From positions 1 to 64,000 of the forward strand of contig VXOG01000111.1 in the NCBI GenBank assembly GCA_009840165.1: a stretch of DNA of 64,000 nucleotides, in the 5' to 3' direction. Numbering within the stretch: the stretch's first letter is position 1; every line of letters starts with the position of its first letter. Below the pieces are notes generated by a model. That model saw only the letters and a list, made by a program, of their open reading frames with translations. It had not been told where the DNA came from and ran no database searches. Below are positions 41,266 to 50,823 of this stretch, one piece after another. Position numbers and translations under genes: made by a program. This DNA comes from Chloroflexota bacterium. Its GTDB lineage: Bacteria > Chloroflexota > Dehalococcoidia > Lucifugimonadales > UBA3495.

Positions 41266-43881
41266 ATGCCGTCCGCTGAAGCCGTTGTGCTGCCCGACAA
41301 CGTTCGCCCTACTCATTACGATCTTACTTTGACGCCGAATTTCGATGATTTCACGTTCGCAGGCGATGTGGACATAACGGTAAATATGGAGCCCGGCACC
41401 ACGGAAATACTTCTGAATTGCGCTGAGATCGACATCGAATCGGCGTTGGTGGGTTGGACGGACGGCGACGGGGAGCACGAACAAGCGGCATCCGGTATTT
41501 CCTACAACGCGGACGCAGAAACGGCCACGATCACCTTGGCCGAAACAGCTCCCGACGGATTGGTCGGGCGCCAGTATCTGCGCATGAAGTTCACCGGCGA
41601 GTTAAACGACAAGCTGCGCGGGTTCTACCGCAGCCAATACACCAACCCAGAAGGAGAAACCGCCTACCTGGCCACCACTCAATTTGAGGCAACCGACGCT
41701 CGCCGGGCGTTGCCCTGCTGGGACGAGCCGGCCGTGAAGGCCACGTTCCAGGTTACTTTGAACGTGCCTGAAGACATGGAGGCAGTTTCCAACACTCCGA
41801 TCATCGAGGAACGGGGCGGAGACTCGCCCGGCGTCAAGACGGTGAAGTTTGATACCACTCCGATAATGTCCACCTACCTGCTGGCGTTCGTCATCGGAGA
41901 TCTCACGCATATTGAGAAAGAAGCGGCGGACGGCACCGTGGTCGGGATATGGATGACCCGGGGCAAGGAAGAGCAGGGGCAGTTCGCGCTGGACACGTCG
42001 GTCAAGCTGCTGTCGTTCTTCAACGATTACTTCGGGATTCCGTACCCGCTGCCCAAGCTGGATCACCTGGCTATCCCGGACTTCGCTGCCGGCGCGATGG
42101 AGAACTGGGGTTGCGTAACGTACCGGGAGACGGCGCTGCTGGTGGACCCGGCCAACTCGTCGGCGGGGACGCGGCAGAGGGTGGCCGAGGTGGTGGCCCA
42201 TGAGATGGCTCACATGTGGTTCGGCGACCTGGTGACCATGGAGTGGTGGGACGACCTATGGCTCAACGAGAGCTTCGCCACGTGGGTAGGCACCAAGGCG
42301 GTGGACTGGCTTTTCCCCGAATGGTCGATGTGGACCCAGTTCGTCAACATGGATACCAACCGGGCCTTCAACCTGGACAGTTTGAAAAACTCGCATCCCA
42401 TCGAGCAGGAGGTGGTGAATCCGGCGGAAGTGAGCCAACTGTTCGACGCCATCAGCTACAGCAAGGGCGGCTCGGTGCTACGGATGCTGGAGCACTTCCT
42501 GACCCCCAGCAGTTTCCGAACCGGGTTGAATATCTACCTGAATCGTCACTCCTACGCCAATGCCCGCACCACCGACCTTTGGACGGCGCTGGAGGAGTCT
42601 TCGGGCCAGCCGGTGAACACCATTATGAGCAGCTGGACCGGCCAGATGGGCTACCCGGTGCTGGACGTTGCGGCAACCGCTACGGATAGCGGCCTCACGC
42701 TGGAGGTGAAGCAGGAACGGTTCGTGTTCGATTCGGTGTTGGGGGACGGCGATGACGGAGAGGACGAGGAGCAGGTCTGGCCGGTTCCGCTGACGGTTGC
42801 GGCCGAAGGAGCCGGGCTTACGGCCACGCTGGTCAACGCCGCTACCGGAACGGTTGGGGTGGAAACGCCGTCCGAACCGGACTGGTTCAAAGTGAACCCG
42901 GAGCAAACCGGGTTCTATCGGGTCAACTACACCGATGCAGACTGGGACAGGCTGGTTCCGGTGATAGAAAACCGGATACTGCCGGCTACGGACCGTTTGG
43001 GGATTCAGAACGATGCTTACGCATTGGCCAAAGCCGGCTTGCTGCCGGTAACGCGGTTCCTGACGTTGGCAGAAGCGTATCAAAACGAAAGCGACGCCTC
43101 GGTATGGAGCGATCTGGCGACGAACTTGCGGGAGATTGAGGGTCTAATTGCTGATGAGCCCTGCCTGGATGCTTTCCGGGCTTTCGGTCGCCAGTTGTTC
43201 GCCCCCGCCGCGCAGCGTTCGGGTTGGGAGCCACAACCCGGCGAAGGGCACCTTGACTCGCTGCTGAGATCCACTGTGCTTAGCCAGGCCGGTGTTTACG
43301 GCGACCCGGCGGTTATTACGCAGGCCCAGGAGTTATTTGACCGGTACCAGGCTGACGCGGCCAATGTGCGCCCCGACCTGCGTGGCGTCGTGTTCAGCCT
43401 GGTGGCGCAGGAAGGCGACCAAGCCGTGTACGACCGCATTTGGGAGTTGGAGCGGGCGGCGGAGTTGCACGAAGAGAAGATTCGTCTGTTGATGTCGTTG
43501 GCCCGGTTCCAGCAGCAGGACCTTTTGAGGGAGACGCTGGACCGCTCGCTGAGCGACGACGTGAGGTTGCAGGACACTATTTTCGTGGTGTCGGCAGTGG
43601 CGGCCAACAACCAGGGTCGGGACCTCGCCTGGGAATTCCTGAAAGAACAATGGGATGAATTTGACCGGCGCTACGGCGGCGGCGGATTCGGATTGATGCG
43701 GTTGGTTGCCATCACCAATTCATTCACCACCAACGAGAAGCGAGACGACGTCGAGGCGTTCTTTGAAGCGCATCCGACGCCGGCGGCCGAGCGAACGATC
43801 CGACAGGCGTTGGAGCGCATCGCGCTGAACGTGGCCTGGCTGGAACGGAACCGGGAGGAACTGGCGCGGTATTTCGGGTAG
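41266..43881 (+). CDS. pepN: M1 family aminopeptidase (PepN-like)
   Basis: The 871-residue zinc peptidase carries the exopeptidase motif GAMEN at 276-280 and the zinc site HEMAH at 312-316 with Glu335 in WLNESFATW. Domains run in the M1 order: N-terminal saddle (1-190), catalytic thermolysin-like domain (190-440), beta linker and C-terminal ERAP1-like helical domain. It removes N-terminal residues from peptides, probably in the cytosol as no signal peptide is seen. GGAGG before the ATG at 41266 sets the start, 120 bases inside a longer open frame. Confidence 0.93.
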   Translation: MPSAEAVVLPDNVRPTHYDLTLTPNFDDFTFAGDVDITVNMEPGTTEILLNCAEIDIESALVGWTDGDGEHEQAASGISYNADAETATITLAETAPDGLVGRQYLRMKFTGELNDKLRGFYRSQYTNPEGETAYLATTQFEATDARRALPCWDEPAVKATFQVTLNVPEDMEAVSNTPIIEERGGDSPGVKTVKFDTTPIMSTYLLAFVIGDLTHIEKEAADGTVVGIWMTRGKEEQGQFALDTSVKLLSFFNDYFGIPYPLPKLDHLAIPDFAAGAMENWGCVTYRETALLVDPANSSAGTRQRVAEVVAHEMAHMWFGDLVTMEWWDDLWLNESFATWVGTKAVDWLFPEWSMWTQFVNMDTNRAFNLDSLKNSHPIEQEVVNPAEVSQLFDAISYSKGGSVLRMLEHFLTPSSFRTGLNIYLNRHSYANARTTDLWTALEESSGQPVNTIMSSWTGQMGYPVLDVAATATDSGLTLEVKQERFVFDSVLGDGDDGEDEEQVWPVPLTVAAEGAGLTATLVNAATGTVGVETPSEPDWFKVNPEQTGFYRVNYTDADWDRLVPVIENRILPATDRLGIQNDAYALAKAGLLPVTRFLTLAEAYQNESDASVWSDLATNLREIEGLIADEPCLDAFRAFGRQLFAPAAQRSGWEPQPGEGHLDSLLRSTVLSQAGVYGDPAVITQAQELFDRYQADAANVRPDLRGVVFSLVAQEGDQAVYDRIWELERAAELHEEKIRLLMSLARFQQQDLLRETLDRSLSDDVRLQDTIFVVSAVAANNQGRDLAWEFLKEQWDEFDRRYGGGGFGLMRLVAITNSFTTNEKRDDVEAFFEAHPTPAAERTIRQALERIALNVAWLERNREELARYFG

Positions 43882-43950
43882 GGACTGATAGCCGTAGCAC
43901 TCGCCTATCAAGCGACAGGTACGCTACTTTAAAATCCCGACGACCTTCAA

Positions 43951-44184
43951 ATGCCTCGTTTTGAAATCATCGGCCCAATAACGGATATTGAAACAATAGC
44001 AACTGGCAACTCTATCCGTGTAATTGGGAGCTTGCGCCGTAGCTATGGCCACGGCAACTGGCGCAAGCGAAAAGGAATTGCGACGGTGCGTTTGAGCGAT
44101 GGTACAATTCACGACGCTGAGGTGCATTGGTACGAAGCCCATGGTATCGGCAGGCGGCGCATTAAAGTCAAGCGATTATTCTAG
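43951..44184 (+). CDS. Small conserved-looking basic protein
   Basis: A 77-residue protein, rich in Arg and Lys, with the pattern GPITDIETIATGNSIRVIGSLRRSYGHGNWRKRKGIATVRLSDGTIHDAEVHWYEAHGIGRRRIKVKR. It looks like a short SH3-like or OB-like beta protein and resembles small proteins I have seen in Chloroflexota and cyanobacteria, but I cannot name a family. It is followed closely by another tiny gene. Function unknown. Confidence 0.6.
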   Translation: MPRFEIIGPITDIETIATGNSIRVIGSLRRSYGHGNWRKRKGIATVRLSDGTIHDAEVHWYEAHGIGRRRIKVKRLF

Positions 44185-44193
44185 GTGATTACT

Positions 44194-44421
44194 ATGGTCA
44201 CAAAGTTCGTTCTCTGTATAGACAGTGGCGACTGGCCGGAAGATTTGGTGGTTCACAAAATCTACCGGACGCTTCCCGATGACGATGCGGCATCATTCAA
44301 CTGGATTCGGGTTATCGATGAGTCCGAGGAAGATTACTTATTCCCCGCCGACTGCTTCATTGCAATCGATCTGCCGGAAGAAGTCCAGCAGGCGTTTTAC
44401 GCAACCGCACCGCTTGCCTAG
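44194..44421 (+). CDS. Small acidic hypothetical protein
   Basis: A 75-residue acidic protein (DSGDWPEDLVVHKIYRTLPDDDAASFNWIRVIDESEEDYLFPADCFIAIDLPEEVQQAF) with no recognised family. AGGTGA lies 6 bases before the ATG at 44194; a GTG at 44185 right after the previous stop is an alternative. Its charge is opposite to that of its neighbour, so the two could interact. Confidence 0.55.
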   Translation: MVTKFVLCIDSGDWPEDLVVHKIYRTLPDDDAASFNWIRVIDESEEDYLFPADCFIAIDLPEEVQQAFYATAPLA

Positions 44422-44483
44422 CCGGATTCATAGCCGGCAAACCATTTTCCAGCGCCTTGACGCGTTGCGCTAGGATGCCAAGT

Positions 44484-44512
44484 TTGACACGTTTGCCCAA
44501 TCACGGTAGCCT
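44484..44512 (+). promoter_or_regulatory. Promoter of the split metH operon
   Basis: A perfect TTGACA is followed 17 bases later by TAGCCT, 35 bases before the ATG at 44547. No cobalamin riboswitch is visible in this short leader. Confidence 0.45.
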
Positions 44513-44546
44513 TGATTGTGATTTACCGCACAAAAGATTGGGATTT

Positions 44547-47162
44547 ATGGACTCTTTAGAACGTATCAATGAACTGAAATCGCTCCTTCAGAAACGGATT
44601 CTGATCATCGACGGGGCGATGGGAACGCAAATTCAGGCGAGGGGTTTGGGCCCGGATGATTTCGGAGGCGCCGACTACGAAGGCTGCAACGAATACCTGA
44701 ATATCACCCGTCCGGATGTGATCGCCGACATCCACCGAGGCTACCTGCTGGCGGGCGCGGACATCGTGGAAACTAACACCTTCGGCGGCACGGCCCTGGT
44801 GCTCGGGGAATACGACCTGGCGGAATACGCCCGTCGGATCAATCGGGAAGGGGCCGAAATCGCCCGCCTTGTCGCAGACCAGATTACGGTGTCGGAACCG
44901 AAAAGACCCCGGTTCGTGGCTGGCGCCATGGGCCCTACCACCCGCACCATTTCGGTGACGGGTGGGATGACGTTTGATGAGTTGGCCGCCGATTACCACC
45001 AGCAGGCAGCCGGCTTGATTGAGGGCGGGGCGGACGTGCTGCTCCTGGAAACCAGCCAGGACACCATCAACATCAAGGCGGGGCTGGAAGGCATCGACCG
45101 CGCGCAGGCCGAGCTGAACAGCGATGTGCCGGTCGCCGTGCAGGGCACCATCGAGCCGATGGGCACGCTGCTGGCCGGGCAGGATGCAGAGGCGCTCTAC
45201 ACGTCGTTAGCGCACCGGGAACTGCTGTGGGTCGGTTTCAACTGCGCCACCGGGCCGGAGTTTATGACCGACCACCTACGCACGCTGCAAGAACTATCGC
45301 GCTTCAGCATCGCCTGCATCCCCAATGCTGGCCTGCCCGACGAAGACGGTAACTACAATGAAACACCGGAGATGCTGGCCGGAACGTTGCAACGCTTCGC
45401 TGAAAACGGTTGGCTCAATCTCGCCGGCGGTTGTTGTGGAACCGGCCCGGAACACATCCGTCGGATAGATGAAGCGATGGCCGGCAAGTATCCGCGAGAG
45501 GTGACGGCTCTCCTGGAAACTCGGGTATCTGGCATTGAGGCGGTGGTGGTCAACGAGGACACGCGGCCTACGGTGGTGGGAGAGCGCACGAATGTGCTGG
45601 GCAGTCGCAGGTTCAAGCGGCTCATCAGTGATGACCGATTTGAAGAGGCGGCGGAAATCGGCCGGCGGCAGGTGCGGAACGGAGCGCACGTGCTGGACGT
45701 ATGCCTACAGGATCCCGACCGAGACGAGACGGCAGACGTTATTAAGTTCCTTGACCAGTTGAACCGCCGCGTCAAAGCGCCGATTATGATTGACTCAACG
45801 GACGCTGCTGTCATTGAAGAGTCGTTGAAACGGTTGCAGGGGAAGTCGATCATCAACTCCATCAACCTGGAGGACGGCGAAGAGAGGTTCCAGCGGGTCG
45901 TGCCGCTGGCGCGGCGCTACGGCGCGGCGCTGGTGGTGGGCTGCATCGACGACGATCCAAACCAGGCCCAGGCAATCACCCGCGAGCGCAAGGTGGAAAT
46001 CGCGCAACGTTCCCACCAGCTGCTTACCGAAAAGTACGGCGTTCCCGAACAGGACATAATCTTCGACCCGTTGGTATTCCCGGCCGGCACCGGAGATGAA
46101 AACTACATCGGTTCTGCTGCGGAAACTATCGAGGGGGTGCGCCTGATCAAAGAGGCGCTGCCCAAGACCAAGACCGTCCTGGGAATCTCCAACGTATCCT
46201 TCGGGTTGCCGGCCGCCGGGCGCGAGGTATTCAACTCGGTTTTCCTGTATCACTGCACGCAGGCTGGCCTGGACATGGCCATCGTCAACTCGGAAATGAT
46301 GCAACGGTATGCCACCATTCCCGAAGAAGAGCGGAGGTTATCCGAGGATCTGATCTGGAATCGAGGCGAGGATCCCGTGGCCGCGTTCGCCGCGCACTTC
46401 CGTGACCGCGCGCCGCGCGCCACCGCCGAAGAGCGCTCTGCGCTGCCGTTGGACGAGCGGCTGGCCCAGTGCATCATCGAGGGCAGTAAGGAAGGTTTGA
46501 CCGACGACCTAGACCTGGCGCTCCAAGGGCGGGAACCGCTGGAGATCATCAACGGCCCGTTGATGGCCGGCATGGACGAGGTGGGCCGGCAATTCAATGC
46601 CAACCAGCTCATCGTAGCGGAGGTGCTGCAAAGCGCCGAGGCAATGAAGGCTGCCGTCGCGCATCTGGAACCGCACATGGAACGCAGCGACGCGGCGTCC
46701 CGGGGCTGCGTGTTGCTGGCTACAGTGAAAGGCGACGTGCATGACATCGGCAAGAACCTGGTCGAGATCATCATGTCAAACAACGGATACCGTGTGGTGA
46801 ACCTGGGCATCAAGGTGCCGGCGCAGGAACTGATCGCCGGCTACCGGGAGCACCAGCCGGACATCATCGGACTATCGGGCCTGCTGGTGAAATCGGCACA
46901 AATGATGGTGGAAACGGTGCAAGACTTCCGAGCCGCCGGCATCAGGGCCCCGGTGTTGGTGGGCGGCGCTGCGTTGTCTAATCGGTTCACGCGCCTGCGC
47001 ATCGCTCCCGAGTACGACGGATTGGTGGCCTACTCGCCGGATGCCATGAGCGGGCTGGCGCTGGCCAACACGATTCAGGACGCTGATGAGCGCGAGCGCC
47101 TGGCGGCGCAGTTGGCATCGGAAAGCGTTGATTTGGAACGTGAAGTTGCGGCGCGGAGCTAG
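44547..47162 (+). CDS. metH: Methionine synthase core (MetH without reactivation domain)
   Basis: The 871-residue enzyme has the homocysteine-methyltransferase barrel with zinc ligands Cys233 (GFNCATG) and Cys296-Cys297 (GGCCGT), the pterin-binding barrel (PTVVGERTNVLGSRRF, about 350-600), the cobalamin cap, and the B12 Rossmann domain with DVHDIGKN at 730-737 (His732). It transfers methyl from methyltetrahydrofolate to homocysteine. The C-terminal SAM-dependent reactivation domain is missing and encoded by the next gene, 6 bases downstream. ATG 44547 is preferred; an upstream in-frame ATG adds an unrelated leader. Confidence 0.92.
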   Translation: MDSLERINELKSLLQKRILIIDGAMGTQIQARGLGPDDFGGADYEGCNEYLNITRPDVIADIHRGYLLAGADIVETNTFGGTALVLGEYDLAEYARRINREGAEIARLVADQITVSEPKRPRFVAGAMGPTTRTISVTGGMTFDELAADYHQQAAGLIEGGADVLLLETSQDTINIKAGLEGIDRAQAELNSDVPVAVQGTIEPMGTLLAGQDAEALYTSLAHRELLWVGFNCATGPEFMTDHLRTLQELSRFSIACIPNAGLPDEDGNYNETPEMLAGTLQRFAENGWLNLAGGCCGTGPEHIRRIDEAMAGKYPREVTALLETRVSGIEAVVVNEDTRPTVVGERTNVLGSRRFKRLISDDRFEEAAEIGRRQVRNGAHVLDVCLQDPDRDETADVIKFLDQLNRRVKAPIMIDSTDAAVIEESLKRLQGKSIINSINLEDGEERFQRVVPLARRYGAALVVGCIDDDPNQAQAITRERKVEIAQRSHQLLTEKYGVPEQDIIFDPLVFPAGTGDENYIGSAAETIEGVRLIKEALPKTKTVLGISNVSFGLPAAGREVFNSVFLYHCTQAGLDMAIVNSEMMQRYATIPEEERRLSEDLIWNRGEDPVAAFAAHFRDRAPRATAEERSALPLDERLAQCIIEGSKEGLTDDLDLALQGREPLEIINGPLMAGMDEVGRQFNANQLIVAEVLQSAEAMKAAVAHLEPHMERSDAASRGCVLLATVKGDVHDIGKNLVEIIMSNNGYRVVNLGIKVPAQELIAGYREHQPDIIGLSGLLVKSAQMMVETVQDFRAAGIRAPVLVGGAALSNRFTRLRIAPEYDGLVAYSPDAMSGLALANTIQDADERERLAAQLASESVDLEREVAARS

Positions 47163-47168
47163 TCGGCC

Positions 47169-48086
47169 ATGTCTGTAGAGCAAACGCTGACTGCCGTGGC
47201 GGCGTTGGAAGATTCCCCCCATCCGCCCGATCTGCGCCTTCACGTCCTGGAGGACTACGACCTGGACGAGATTTTCGGGTATATCAACCCGCAGATGCTT
47301 TACGTCAGGCACCTGGGCTATCGGGGTCGTTTCTGGGAGTCCCTGCGCAACGATGAACCGAAGGCCGTGGAATTGCGGAGGCAGGTTCAGAAGGTCGAGG
47401 ACATCATGCTGTCCCGCTCCGACATAACGGCCAACGCTGTGTTCAAGTTTTTCCCGTGCCGGTCTGAAGGGCGGTGGCTGATCGTTTACGAAGCGGACGG
47501 CGCGACGGAACTGGAACGGTTCTACTTCGGTCGGCAACAGGGCAAGGACGGCTTGTGCCTGACCGACTACGTGCGCCCGGTGGGAGAGGGACCCAACGAC
47601 TACATGGCTATGTTCGCGACGACTGTGGGTCCGGGGGTACGCAATCTGTCGGAACGATGGAAGAACGTCGGGCGCTACCTCGACTCTCACACCCTGCAAG
47701 CCCTGGCGATTGAATCGGCGGAAGGGTTCGCGGAGCTGCTGCACAAGCGCATCCGCAGCATGTGGAACATCGGCGAACCGTCGGGCTTGAAGGTCAACGG
47801 TGAGGAAGAACTGCGGGACTTGTTCCGCGCCAACTACCGGGGCAAACGTTATTCGTTTGGGTACCCGGCGTGTCCACGTCTTGAGGACCAGGAAAAGCTG
47901 TTTCGGCTGTTGGACGTAACCGAGAATATCGGCGTGGAACTCACTGACGGTTACATGATGGACCCGGAAGGGTCAGTCTCCGCCATCGTTTTACACCATC
48001 CGGACGCCAAGTATTTCAACCTGGATGAGGCGGACATCGAACGGTTGGAGTCGGAAATCGCCGCCCTGCCAGTAGCGGAGCGATAG
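47169..48086 (+). CDS. MetH reactivation (AdoMet-binding) domain protein
   Basis: The 305-residue protein corresponds to the C-terminal activation domain of MetH: DEIFGYINPQMLYVRHLGYRG, ELLHKRIR near residue 200, and the signature RGKRYSFGYPACPRLEDQEKLFRLL, ending with LHHPDAKYF. It would donate a methyl from SAM to reductively reactivate cob(II)alamin on the core enzyme. The separate gene 6 bases after the core shows a split MetH, known in several thermophilic and Chloroflexota lineages. An N-terminal 25-residue extension is present. Confidence 0.88.
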   Translation: MSVEQTLTAVAALEDSPHPPDLRLHVLEDYDLDEIFGYINPQMLYVRHLGYRGRFWESLRNDEPKAVELRRQVQKVEDIMLSRSDITANAVFKFFPCRSEGRWLIVYEADGATELERFYFGRQQGKDGLCLTDYVRPVGEGPNDYMAMFATTVGPGVRNLSERWKNVGRYLDSHTLQALAIESAEGFAELLHKRIRSMWNIGEPSGLKVNGEEELRDLFRANYRGKRYSFGYPACPRLEDQEKLFRLLDVTENIGVELTDGYMMDPEGSVSAIVLHHPDAKYFNLDEADIERLESEIAALPVAER

Positions 48087-48116
48087 CGGTGACGAGGAAC
48101 CCACTCATTGAGCGGC

Positions 48117-48149
48117 CCGTACCCTTTTCGGATACGGGCATTATTTTTG
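48117..48149 (+). terminator. Rho-independent terminator after metH operon
   Basis: CCCGTACCC-TTTTC-GGATACGGG forms a stem-loop followed by ATTATTTTT, about 30 bases after the stop codon at 48086. Confidence 0.7.
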
Positions 48150-48319
48150 CCGGATTGCCGGCGCAAACGGTTTTGCCGAGATTGCCGCGCTACGCTCGCA
48201 ATGACAAAGCGGAGCTGCTGAAACAACTTTGTGATTCGCGGATTACAGCATCGCCCCCGTATAGGCATTGAAACCCGCAACGATGTCGCCCGACAAGACC
48301 GTAATCAGGAGCCACAACA
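48150..48319. other. Non-coding gap before the ppx operon
   Basis: It contains an imperfect palindrome ATTGCCGCGCTACGCTCGCAAT near 48181-48202 and an AGGAG box (48308) for the next gene. No gene is supported. Confidence 0.4.
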
Positions 48320-49954
48320 ATGACGGCGCCTCCACAAGCTGATGCTCTTTCACGCGCCTTGGCTGGGCTGCATGACGGCGGATCCCTGGATTGGGAAGCC
48401 GTCTCAACACACCCCAACACCTACGGCGACTATGAAACGCGGTACACGGCGATCATCGACATCGGTTCCGGGTCTGCGAGGGCGGTGGTGATGCAGGTGA
48501 ACCCCGGCGGCGGCATCGAAATGGTGGCTCAGCAGCGTTTGAACCTTAACCTCATGAGTCACGTTGGAATCGATAGTGTGCTGGATGCCTCAGGCGTAGC
48601 GAGCACGTTGGACGCTCTGGAAGATTTCGCCCAGGTAGCCCGCGGTTTTGGAGTCGATTCTATTCATGCCGTGGGCACAGCGGCGCTCCGGGAATCGGCC
48701 AACGCCAGCGCGGTGCTTAAGGCGGCGGAAGATCGTTTCGGCATAAACCTTGAGATCATAGACGGCGGTGACGAAGCGGCGCACTGTTTCATAGGAGCCA
48801 TACACGGACTACCGGTATCCGATGGAATGCTGGCCGATATCGGCGGAGGCAGTACGGAGATTGTGCAGTTCAACGGGCGCGCCATGGGCTCCAGCGTCTC
48901 CCTGCCGCTGGGAAGCCTGCGAATTGCCAACCAGTTCCGACTGACAGATCTGCCGAAAGCCGAGGACATGGACGACGCCCATGAGTATATACACGCAACG
49001 CTGCACGAGGCCGGGGTTCCGCGATTGTTGCCGGGGGAGTCACTGGTAGGTTCTGGTGGATCCGTGCGTCTGCTGTCGCGGTTGGACCGGGGCCGGGAAC
49101 CCTATCCGATCATCAAGGTGCATGGGTATCAAATCGAGGCCAATAATCTGGCGGAACACGCCCGAGGACTGGCCTCGATGTCCTGTGTTGAGCGCGCCGG
49201 GACCAGCGGAATGAACCCGGAACGCAGCCATTCCATCGTGGGCGGCGCAGTGGTGGCCCATGCTTTGGCGCAATACGTCAACGCCGATAGCATTCTGGTG
49301 TCCGGCCAGGGTCTGCGGGAGGGGTTGGCGCGCCAGTCGGATTGCCTGTTCACCGAAAACGCGGTGAGTGTGCCGCCCGTTGCGTCGGTGCGAATTGCAT
49401 CGCTGACCGACTTGGCCAGTCGGTTCGTTCCACGGTTCCATCTGCGTGGCCGGCGTCGCGCAGCGCTGGCGTCCAGAGTCGGAGCGTCGGCGTGGGAATC
49501 CGGAGAGCGCCACATGCGCTGGCCGCTGGAGTGCGCGGCGTACCTACTGGATATTGGCAATGCGATTGACTTCTACAACCGGCTGAACCGTACCGCCAGT
49601 ATAATTGTGCGCACAGATTTGCCCGGCTTCACGCATCGAGAATCGGCATACGTGGCCGCCATTTTGCTTACGGCGGATCGGGGACGGGTTCCCGCTCGCT
49701 TCCGACGTTCCAGGCTGCTGTCGGGGAACGACGCCAATCTAATCGAGCAAGCCGCCGCCGCGCTGACGCTGGTCGATGAGTTAGACAATCACCTGCCTCT
49801 GGAGTGTCCGGCCAGCGTAGTGCAGGTTGGGCGGCAACATGGTATTTTTACTGTGGCAACGCCGGTGTGGTCGCGAGTGGCCGGTCCGCAAATAAAGGAA
49901 TGGTGGGACGCGGCATTTGGGGAAGAAATAAATATAATGAGGTGTGAATCATGA
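48320..49954 (+). CDS. Ppx/GppA family phosphatase (exopolyphosphatase-like)
   Basis: The 544-residue protein has the ASKHA-fold start TAIIDIGSGSARAVVMQV, AVGTAALRES, and the phosphate-binding ADIGGGSTEIVQFNGR, followed by GSGGSVRLLSRL. It has an N-terminal extension of about 45 residues and a C-terminal HD-like helical region (AAYLLDIGNAIDFYNRLNRTASIIVRTDLPGFTHRESAYVAAILL). Family members degrade polyphosphate or pppGpp. Its TGA overlaps the start of a thymidylate-kinase-like gene (ATGA). AGGAG lies 8 bases before ATG 48320. Confidence 0.85.
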   Translation: MTAPPQADALSRALAGLHDGGSLDWEAVSTHPNTYGDYETRYTAIIDIGSGSARAVVMQVNPGGGIEMVAQQRLNLNLMSHVGIDSVLDASGVASTLDALEDFAQVARGFGVDSIHAVGTAALRESANASAVLKAAEDRFGINLEIIDGGDEAAHCFIGAIHGLPVSDGMLADIGGGSTEIVQFNGRAMGSSVSLPLGSLRIANQFRLTDLPKAEDMDDAHEYIHATLHEAGVPRLLPGESLVGSGGSVRLLSRLDRGREPYPIIKVHGYQIEANNLAEHARGLASMSCVERAGTSGMNPERSHSIVGGAVVAHALAQYVNADSILVSGQGLREGLARQSDCLFTENAVSVPPVASVRIASLTDLASRFVPRFHLRGRRRAALASRVGASAWESGERHMRWPLECAAYLLDIGNAIDFYNRLNRTASIIVRTDLPGFTHRESAYVAAILLTADRGRVPARFRRSRLLSGNDANLIEQAAAALTLVDELDNHLPLECPASVVQVGRQHGIFTVATPVWSRVAGPQIKEWWDAAFGEEINIMRCES

Positions 49955-50775
49955 CTAGGCTGCAAGGACATCTCGCATACAAGATGGGCGAACGGTTCGG
50001 GCAACATCCCGATGACGGGGAATATCCGGGCACGCTGATTATCGTGGAGGGGATCGACGGATCGGGTAAAAGCACACAGATTGACCTGCTGCAGAAGTGG
50101 CTGAATAGCCGGAACCTGGTGACGGTCTTCACCGAGTGGAATTCGTCGCCGATAGTTCGGCGCACCACAAAGCGCGGAAAAACGGAAGAATTGCTCACCC
50201 CAATGTCGTTCAGCCTGATACATGCTGCCGATTTCGCGAACCGGGTCCACGCCCAGATATTGCCAGCGTTGCGTGCCGGAGCTACAGTGCTTGCTGACCG
50301 GTACGTGTACACGGCGTTCGCGCGCGATTCGGCCCGGGGGGTGAATCGGGATTGGCTGCGCCGTATCTATTCGTTCGCGGTGCAACCTACTCTGGGCCTG
50401 TATTTCAAGGTTCCATTGGACGTTTCCATCCAACGGATCAATTCGGGTCGTGAGGAACTTGGTTTCTACGAATCCGGTCAGGACATGGGCTTTTCAAACG
50501 ACCGGGAGGAGTCCTTCCGCATATTCCAGGGCCGGCTGCTGGACGAGTACGACGCCATGACCGAAGAATTCGGCCTGACGACCATTGATGCGACGCAACC
50601 CATCGCGGTGCAGCAACAGCAGGTGCGCCGGTACGTGGAACCGTTGCTCGAAAACGCAATCTCAGTACGCGGCCAAAGCGTCCCTGAAGCCCTGGGCAAA
50701 GCCGGTCTGACCGGACGCTACATCAGGCCGCCGATGACCCGTCGGCCTACGGAGCAGGAAGTGGCGGACCTCTAA
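49951..50775 (+). CDS. Thymidylate-kinase-like P-loop kinase, first of pair
   Basis: The 274-residue protein has a Walker A motif EGIDGSGKST at 33-42 and the DR(Y/H) motif in LADRYVYTAFARDSARGV, as in dTMP kinases. It lacks the SSxAYQ helix of genuine Tmk and has extra N- and C-terminal segments (the latter ending in GLTGRYIRPPMTRRPTEQEV). It is coupled by ATGA to the Ppx/GppA gene. The fold is also shared with polyphosphate kinase 2, which makes a polyphosphate-linked substrate possible; substrate is not settled. Confidence 0.7.
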   Translation: MTRLQGHLAYKMGERFGQHPDDGEYPGTLIIVEGIDGSGKSTQIDLLQKWLNSRNLVTVFTEWNSSPIVRRTTKRGKTEELLTPMSFSLIHAADFANRVHAQILPALRAGATVLADRYVYTAFARDSARGVNRDWLRRIYSFAVQPTLGLYFKVPLDVSIQRINSGREELGFYESGQDMGFSNDREESFRIFQGRLLDEYDAMTEEFGLTTIDATQPIAVQQQQVRRYVEPLLENAISVRGQSVPEALGKAGLTGRYIRPPMTRRPTEQEVADL

Positions 50776-50823
50776 GACTCTCCTTCAGCGCATCCAATAC
50801 TTCTGTCGAACCGGAGCCGCAAA

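Noticed and set aside
44422..44546. Cobalamin riboswitch upstream of metH
   Set aside because: The leader is too short and has no B12-box consensus.
48089..48271. A 60-residue open frame after metH
   Set aside because: It is made of a terminator and a palindromic repeat.
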